Source: JAGUXG01 sp043798435
GTDB lineage: Bacteria > UBA9089 > UBA9088 > JAGUXG01
DNA length: 7,330 bases
Assembly (NCBI GenBank): GCA_043798435.1
Contig: JAZDOR010000059.1
Coordinates: forward strand, 1-7,330
Reading direction: 5' to 3'
The notes beneath the pieces were generated by a model. That model did no database searches and was not told where the DNA came from. It saw nothing but the letters and a program-made list of their open reading frames with translations. Below are positions 4,298 through 7,330 of the stretch, in pieces. The position numbers and the translations under genes were made by a program. Each line of letters starts with the position of its first letter. The first letter of the stretch is position 1.

Positions 4298-6034
4298 ATG
4301 AAACAAAAATTCCTTCATATATCCCTCTTTATTCTTGGGCTATTCCTGATCTTATTCATAGCTTGCTTCTACCTGCAGATTATAAAAGGTCCTGCCTTCA
4401 AAAGGCTTTCTGAAAGGAATAGGATACGGCTTATTCCAATTCCGCCAGACAGAGGAATGATCTTTGATAGAAACGGAGCATCTCTGGCTATCAATCAGCC
4501 CTCTTTTTCTGTCTCTCTAATCCAGGCTGGAGTATCTTCTGATGAGCTGAAAAGTAGCCTTAAAAAGCTTTCATCCCTGATAGAATTTTCAGAGGAAGAG
4601 GCATTGGAAAATATATCAGAAAAGAGATACAGGCCATTTGAGCCTGCTGTCATTGCTAATTTCCTCAGTAAAGATGATATCCTGAAAGTAGCTGGTTCTT
4701 TCCTTGATATTCCAGGTCTTATTATTCAATCCCAGTCAAAGAGGCTATATCCAGAAAAAGCCCTTGCCAGCCATTTATTGGGATATATTGGCCGGATAAA
4801 TGAAGAGGAATATAGCGAAATGGAAGGTTATAGCAAGAATGAGTTGATTGGAAAGACTGGAATAGAAAAATATTATGAAGAAGACCTGAGAGGAAAGGGA
4901 GGGGGTGAGCAGGTTGAAACAGATGCAAACGGCAGAATGACCCGAACCTTAGGCAAAAAACTCTCTGTTTCCGGGGCAAACCTCTACCTCACCATAGATG
5001 TAAAGATTCAGAGGATAGCAGAAAATGCTCTGGGAGAAAACGCGGGCTCTGTTGTTGTTCTTAATGTGAGGGATGGGGCTATTCTTGCTTTAGTGAGCAA
5101 ACCTGATTTTGACCCAAACTATTTTACCAGACCATTAACAGCAAAGGAGGCAAGATCCCTTTTTCAGAGCCCATACCGCCCAATGTTCAATAGGGTCATA
5201 CAGGCACAGTATTCTCCAGGCTCTCTTTTCAAAATGGTAGATGCTTATGTGGGTTTAGAGAAGGGAATAATTGACCCGCGAGAATCTTTTGAATGTAAAG
5301 GCAGGTTCAAGATAGGAAACAGGAATTTTTCCTGCTTTGAGGGCCATAACCACGGTAATGTCAATCTTATCTCTGGACTTGCCCTATCTTGCAACATCTA
5401 TTTTTATAAATTGGGACTTAAGATAGGAGCAGAACAACTCATTGACTCAGCAGGAAGGTTTGGACTGGGGAAAAAAACAGGGATAGACCTTCCTTCAGAA
5501 AAGAAGGGGTATATTCCTACGCCTACATGGAAGGAGAAGATATTCAAAACAAAGTGGTATCAAGGGGATACAGCCAACCTTTCTATTGGTCAGGGCTATC
5601 TTCTTGTTACCCCTATCCAAATGTCTGTTCTTACAGCAGCTATAGCCAATGGAGGCAAGGTGTTCAGGCCATACATTGTGAGCAAGATAGAGTATCCAGA
5701 CCGAAGAATAGAGAGAAAAAGACCTGTAATTCAAAGAACAGTCTCTATTTCTCCCAGAGCAAAAAAAATGTTAGATGAGGGGCTTTCTGGCGTTGTTGAG
5801 TATGGCACAGGTCAAATGGCAAAGATTGATGGCGTCCATATAGCTGGAAAGACAGGAACAGTCCAGAACTCCTTTGGAAAGGACCACGCCTGGTTTGTCT
5901 GCTATGCACCGCTTCCAAATCCAGAGGTAGCGATAGCTGTCTTAATGGAATATGGAGGACAGGGTGGCGTAGATGCCGCTCCTATTGCCAGGGAGATACT
6001 GAGTGAATGTAACATTTTAACCAACTTAAAGTAA
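4298..6034 (+). CDS. mrdA: Penicillin-binding protein 2-type peptidoglycan transpeptidase
   Basis: This class B penicillin-binding protein cross-links peptidoglycan during side-wall growth and normally works with the glycosyltransferase RodA. From the ATG it has 578 residues. One membrane helix near the N-terminus (about 5-27) anchors it with the bulk in the periplasm. The dimerisation domain follows, with PPDRGMIFDRNG (49-60) and LLGYIGRINEEEY (160-172). The transpeptidase domain carries the three active-site motifs: SLFK (S309, K312) in YSPGSLFK, SCN (364-366) and KTGT (518-521). The common form of the first motif is YPPGSTFK. I prefer the ATG because the TTG at 4271 lies in repeat sequence, yet neither has a clear Shine-Dalgarno, so the start is uncertain. 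The usual mreBCD and rodA neighbours are not in the window. FtsI/PBP3 is less likely given the length and the PPDRG region. Confidence 0.92.
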   Translation: MKQKFLHISLFILGLFLILFIACFYLQIIKGPAFKRLSERNRIRLIPIPPDRGMIFDRNGASLAINQPSFSVSLIQAGVSSDELKSSLKKLSSLIEFSEEEALENISEKRYRPFEPAVIANFLSKDDILKVAGSFLDIPGLIIQSQSKRLYPEKALASHLLGYIGRINEEEYSEMEGYSKNELIGKTGIEKYYEEDLRGKGGGEQVETDANGRMTRTLGKKLSVSGANLYLTIDVKIQRIAENALGENAGSVVVLNVRDGAILALVSKPDFDPNYFTRPLTAKEARSLFQSPYRPMFNRVIQAQYSPGSLFKMVDAYVGLEKGIIDPRESFECKGRFKIGNRNFSCFEGHNHGNVNLISGLALSCNIYFYKLGLKIGAEQLIDSAGRFGLGKKTGIDLPSEKKGYIPTPTWKEKIFKTKWYQGDTANLSIGQGYLLVTPIQMSVLTAAIANGGKVFRPYIVSKIEYPDRRIERKRPVIQRTVSISPRAKKMLDEGLSGVVEYGTGQMAKIDGVHIAGKTGTVQNSFGKDHAWFVCYAPLPNPEVAIAVLMEYGGQGGVDAAPIAREILSECNILTNLK

Positions 6035-6035
6035 A

Positions 6036-6208
6036 GGTTTGGATTGGAAATGGCAATGTTCAGCATCAATTTCTCATCTCTTGAGAACCAGATACCTATT
6101 TTCTCTTTGTCAAATTTTCCTTTGACCTTTGAGATGATATGTCTCGCATTCTTTCTCTGAAAGATTAATCTTTACCTTCTTCTTCACTTCAATACCCAGC
6201 CTTAAAAA
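6036..6208 (-). pseudogene. Frameshifted coding remnant, possibly DUF3108-like
   Basis: The gap between the PBP and gap genes has protein-like text on the minus strand in two overlapping frames. From about 6208 one frame reads FLRLGIEVKKKVKINLSEKE and onward; from about 6150 the neighbouring frame reads ARHIISKVKGKFDKEKIG, then IWFSRDEKLMLNIAISNP, ending near the PBP stop. Joined by a single frameshift around 6135-6150 they would give one continuous strand-rich domain. The spacing of the charged segment, the IW(F/L)S-D-E motif and the following strand recalls the C-terminal part of DUF3108 proteins, a periplasmic/outer-membrane family of unknown function. No start or upstream half is visible. 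The family assignment is from memory and weak; the coding look of both segments is the firmer part. Confidence 0.4.
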
Positions 6209-6260
6209 CTATTTTCTGTGGATAGATACACTTTTTTTGGAGAAGAATCAAAAATTCTTT

Positions 6261-6290
6261 TTGACCTTCTTATGAAAAGGATATTATAAT
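6261..6290 (+). promoter_or_regulatory. Promoter of the GAPDH gene
   Basis: TTGACC (6261-6266), an 18-base spacer and a perfect TATAAT (6285-6290) form a good sigma-70-type promoter. The start of transcription would lie near 6297, leaving a leader of about 29 bases that includes the Shine-Dalgarno AAGGAGGT (6313-6320). This suggests that gap is transcribed independently of the PBP gene. Confidence 0.7.
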
Positions 6291-6312
6291 AATCTTCTTT
6301 TACTAAGGTACT

Positions 6313-6320
6313 AAGGAGGT
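6313..6320 (+). promoter_or_regulatory. Strong Shine-Dalgarno of the GAPDH gene
   Basis: AAGGAGGT is an almost complete match to the anti-Shine-Dalgarno and ends five bases before the ATG at 6326, fixing that start. It contrasts with ugd and the PBP gene, which have no recognisable ribosome binding site, and agrees with high expression of a glycolytic enzyme. Confidence 0.9.
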
Positions 6321-6325
6321 AGAAA

Positions 6326-7327
6326 ATGAGAGTAGGGATAAATGGGTTTGGTAGAATAGGCAGGGCTGTCCTGCGGGCAGGGATTGATAGGCAAGGGATA
6401 GAATGGGTGGCGGTGAATGACCTTACAGAGGCAAAGACTTTGGCACATTTGCTGAAGTATGACTCTGTCCATGGTAAGTTTCCTGGGTCAGTTAAAGATG
6501 AGGGAAATAGCTTGATAGTGAATGGAAACAAGATACAGGTTCTTGCCTTTCGCGACCCAAAGGAGCTTCCCTGGAAGGATCTGGGTGTAGATATTGTTAT
6601 TGAATCCACCGGGCTATTCACCAAGAAGGAGCAGGCAGAGGTTCATCTTACAACGGGTGCAAAGAAGGTGGTCATCAGTGCTCCAGCCAAAGGGGATGTG
6701 GCCACAATAGTGATGGGTGTGAACGAGGAAGATTACAACCCAGTAATCCATCACATCCTTTCCAATGCCTCCTGCACGACCAATTGTTTGGCACCATTAG
6801 CCAAAGTCCTGCTTTCTAACTTTGGAATAGAAAGGGGGTTTATGACCACCATTCATTCATACACCAATGACCAGAGAATACTGGATTTGCCACATAAAGA
6901 CTTAAGAAGGGCAAGGGCAGCAGCTCTATCTATGATTCCTACAACCACAGGTGCGGCTAAGGCGATGAGTCTTGTCATCCCTGAATTAGCTGGAAAGTTA
7001 GATGGATTCAGTATGCGGGTGCCAACACCAAATGTCTCTGTAGTTGACTTTGTGGTGATTAGTCAGAAGGAAGCTACAAAAGATGAGGTGAACAATGCTT
7101 TCAAAAAGGCATCTACTGAGGGACCTCTATCCAAATACTTAGAATACTGCGAAGAACCCCTTGTCTCAGGAGACTTTAACGGAAATCCTGCCAGCTGCAT
7201 CTTTGATTCAGCATTGACAATGACGAATGGAAATCTTATCAAGGTTATTGGCTGGTATGATAACGAATGGGGATATAGCTGTCGGGTGATTGACCTGATT
7301 GAGTATATAAAAGAGAAGGGAATATAA
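6326..7327 (+). CDS. gap: Type I glyceraldehyde-3-phosphate dehydrogenase
   Basis: This cytoplasmic, tetrameric enzyme of glycolysis/gluconeogenesis converts glyceraldehyde 3-phosphate, phosphate and NAD+ to 1,3-bisphosphoglycerate. It is a complete 333-residue protein of normal length. The NAD-binding N-terminus has GINGFGRIGR (4-13) and the ND pair at 31-32 expected for NAD preference. The active site is SNASCTTNCLAP (146-157) with nucleophile C150, and the partner H177 lies in TTIHSYTNDQ (174-183). Phosphate-binding regions are TTTGAAKA (206-213) and RVPTPNVSV (231-239), and the C-terminal signature is WYDNEWGYSCR (310-320). The start is fixed by a strong Shine-Dalgarno, and a good promoter lies upstream. 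The stop is three bases before the window end; phosphoglycerate kinase is a common next gene, but it cannot be seen here. Confidence 0.98.
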   Translation: MRVGINGFGRIGRAVLRAGIDRQGIEWVAVNDLTEAKTLAHLLKYDSVHGKFPGSVKDEGNSLIVNGNKIQVLAFRDPKELPWKDLGVDIVIESTGLFTKKEQAEVHLTTGAKKVVISAPAKGDVATIVMGVNEEDYNPVIHHILSNASCTTNCLAPLAKVLLSNFGIERGFMTTIHSYTNDQRILDLPHKDLRRARAAALSMIPTTTGAAKAMSLVIPELAGKLDGFSMRVPTPNVSVVDFVVISQKEATKDEVNNAFKKASTEGPLSKYLEYCEEPLVSGDFNGNPASCIFDSALTMTNGNLIKVIGWYDNEWGYSCRVIDLIEYIKEKGI

Positions 7328-7330
7328 AAT

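Noticed and set aside
6068..6082. Possible terminator after the PBP gene (tctca/tgaga)
   Set aside because: The stem is only five base pairs and no T-run follows.
6202..6624. Minus-strand 140-codon open frame
   Set aside because: It is antisense to the start of gap and covers its promoter and Shine-Dalgarno; the coding signal is on the other strand.

Overview
The window looks like a piece of chromosome from a diderm (LPS-making) bacterium with a moderately AT-rich genome. The evidence is an LpxK lipid A kinase and a class B penicillin-binding protein of the cell-elongation type. No rRNA, tRNA, phage, plasmid or transposase gene is visible. Codon use and the many short intergenic repeats remind me of genomes from uncultured candidate phyla, but I cannot place it taxonomically from sequence alone.

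Layout. Two genes run leftward: ugd (1456-2742), UDP-glucose 6-dehydrogenase, then a GalE/UDP-glucuronate-4-epimerase-type SDR (182-1153). Together they would turn UDP-glucose into UDP-glucuronate and then probably UDP-galacturonate. A 336-base spacer (2743-3078) separates ugd from three rightward genes: lpxK (3079-4005), a PBP2/MrdA-type transpeptidase (start 4298 or 4271, end 6034) and type I GAPDH (6326-7327). The first four genes concern envelope precursors; gap is central glycolysis and has its own strong promoter and ribosome binding site.

The genes are ordinary housekeeping types. The unusual content lies between them. (1) The ugd/epimerase junction has been rebuilt. A 19-base direct repeat of the ugd 3' end flanks a 213-base insert with inverted purine/pyrimidine-rich arms and 7-base repeats. 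The first ~70 bases of the epimerase gene are also tandemly duplicated (74-base period), giving a 25-codon upstream ORF whose TGA overlaps the real ATG. (2) A dispersed, partly palindromic repeat family, with CGAAAG blocks and a triple 9-base ctttgtgNN unit, occurs after the epimerase gene (7-139), before lpxK (2998-3052) and after lpxK (4012-4222). The copies after genes lie in the same orientation relative to the gene they follow. (3) lpxK is short at its N-terminus, lacking the usual membrane helix, with repeat sequence immediately upstream, and its last codons lie in a 7-base repeat. (4) The 291-base gap between the PBP gene and gap contains a frameshifted minus-strand coding remnant, possibly DUF3108-like.

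I found no convincing new multi-gene system. The strongest leads are the repeat-driven remodelling of gene ends and the dispersed repeat family.
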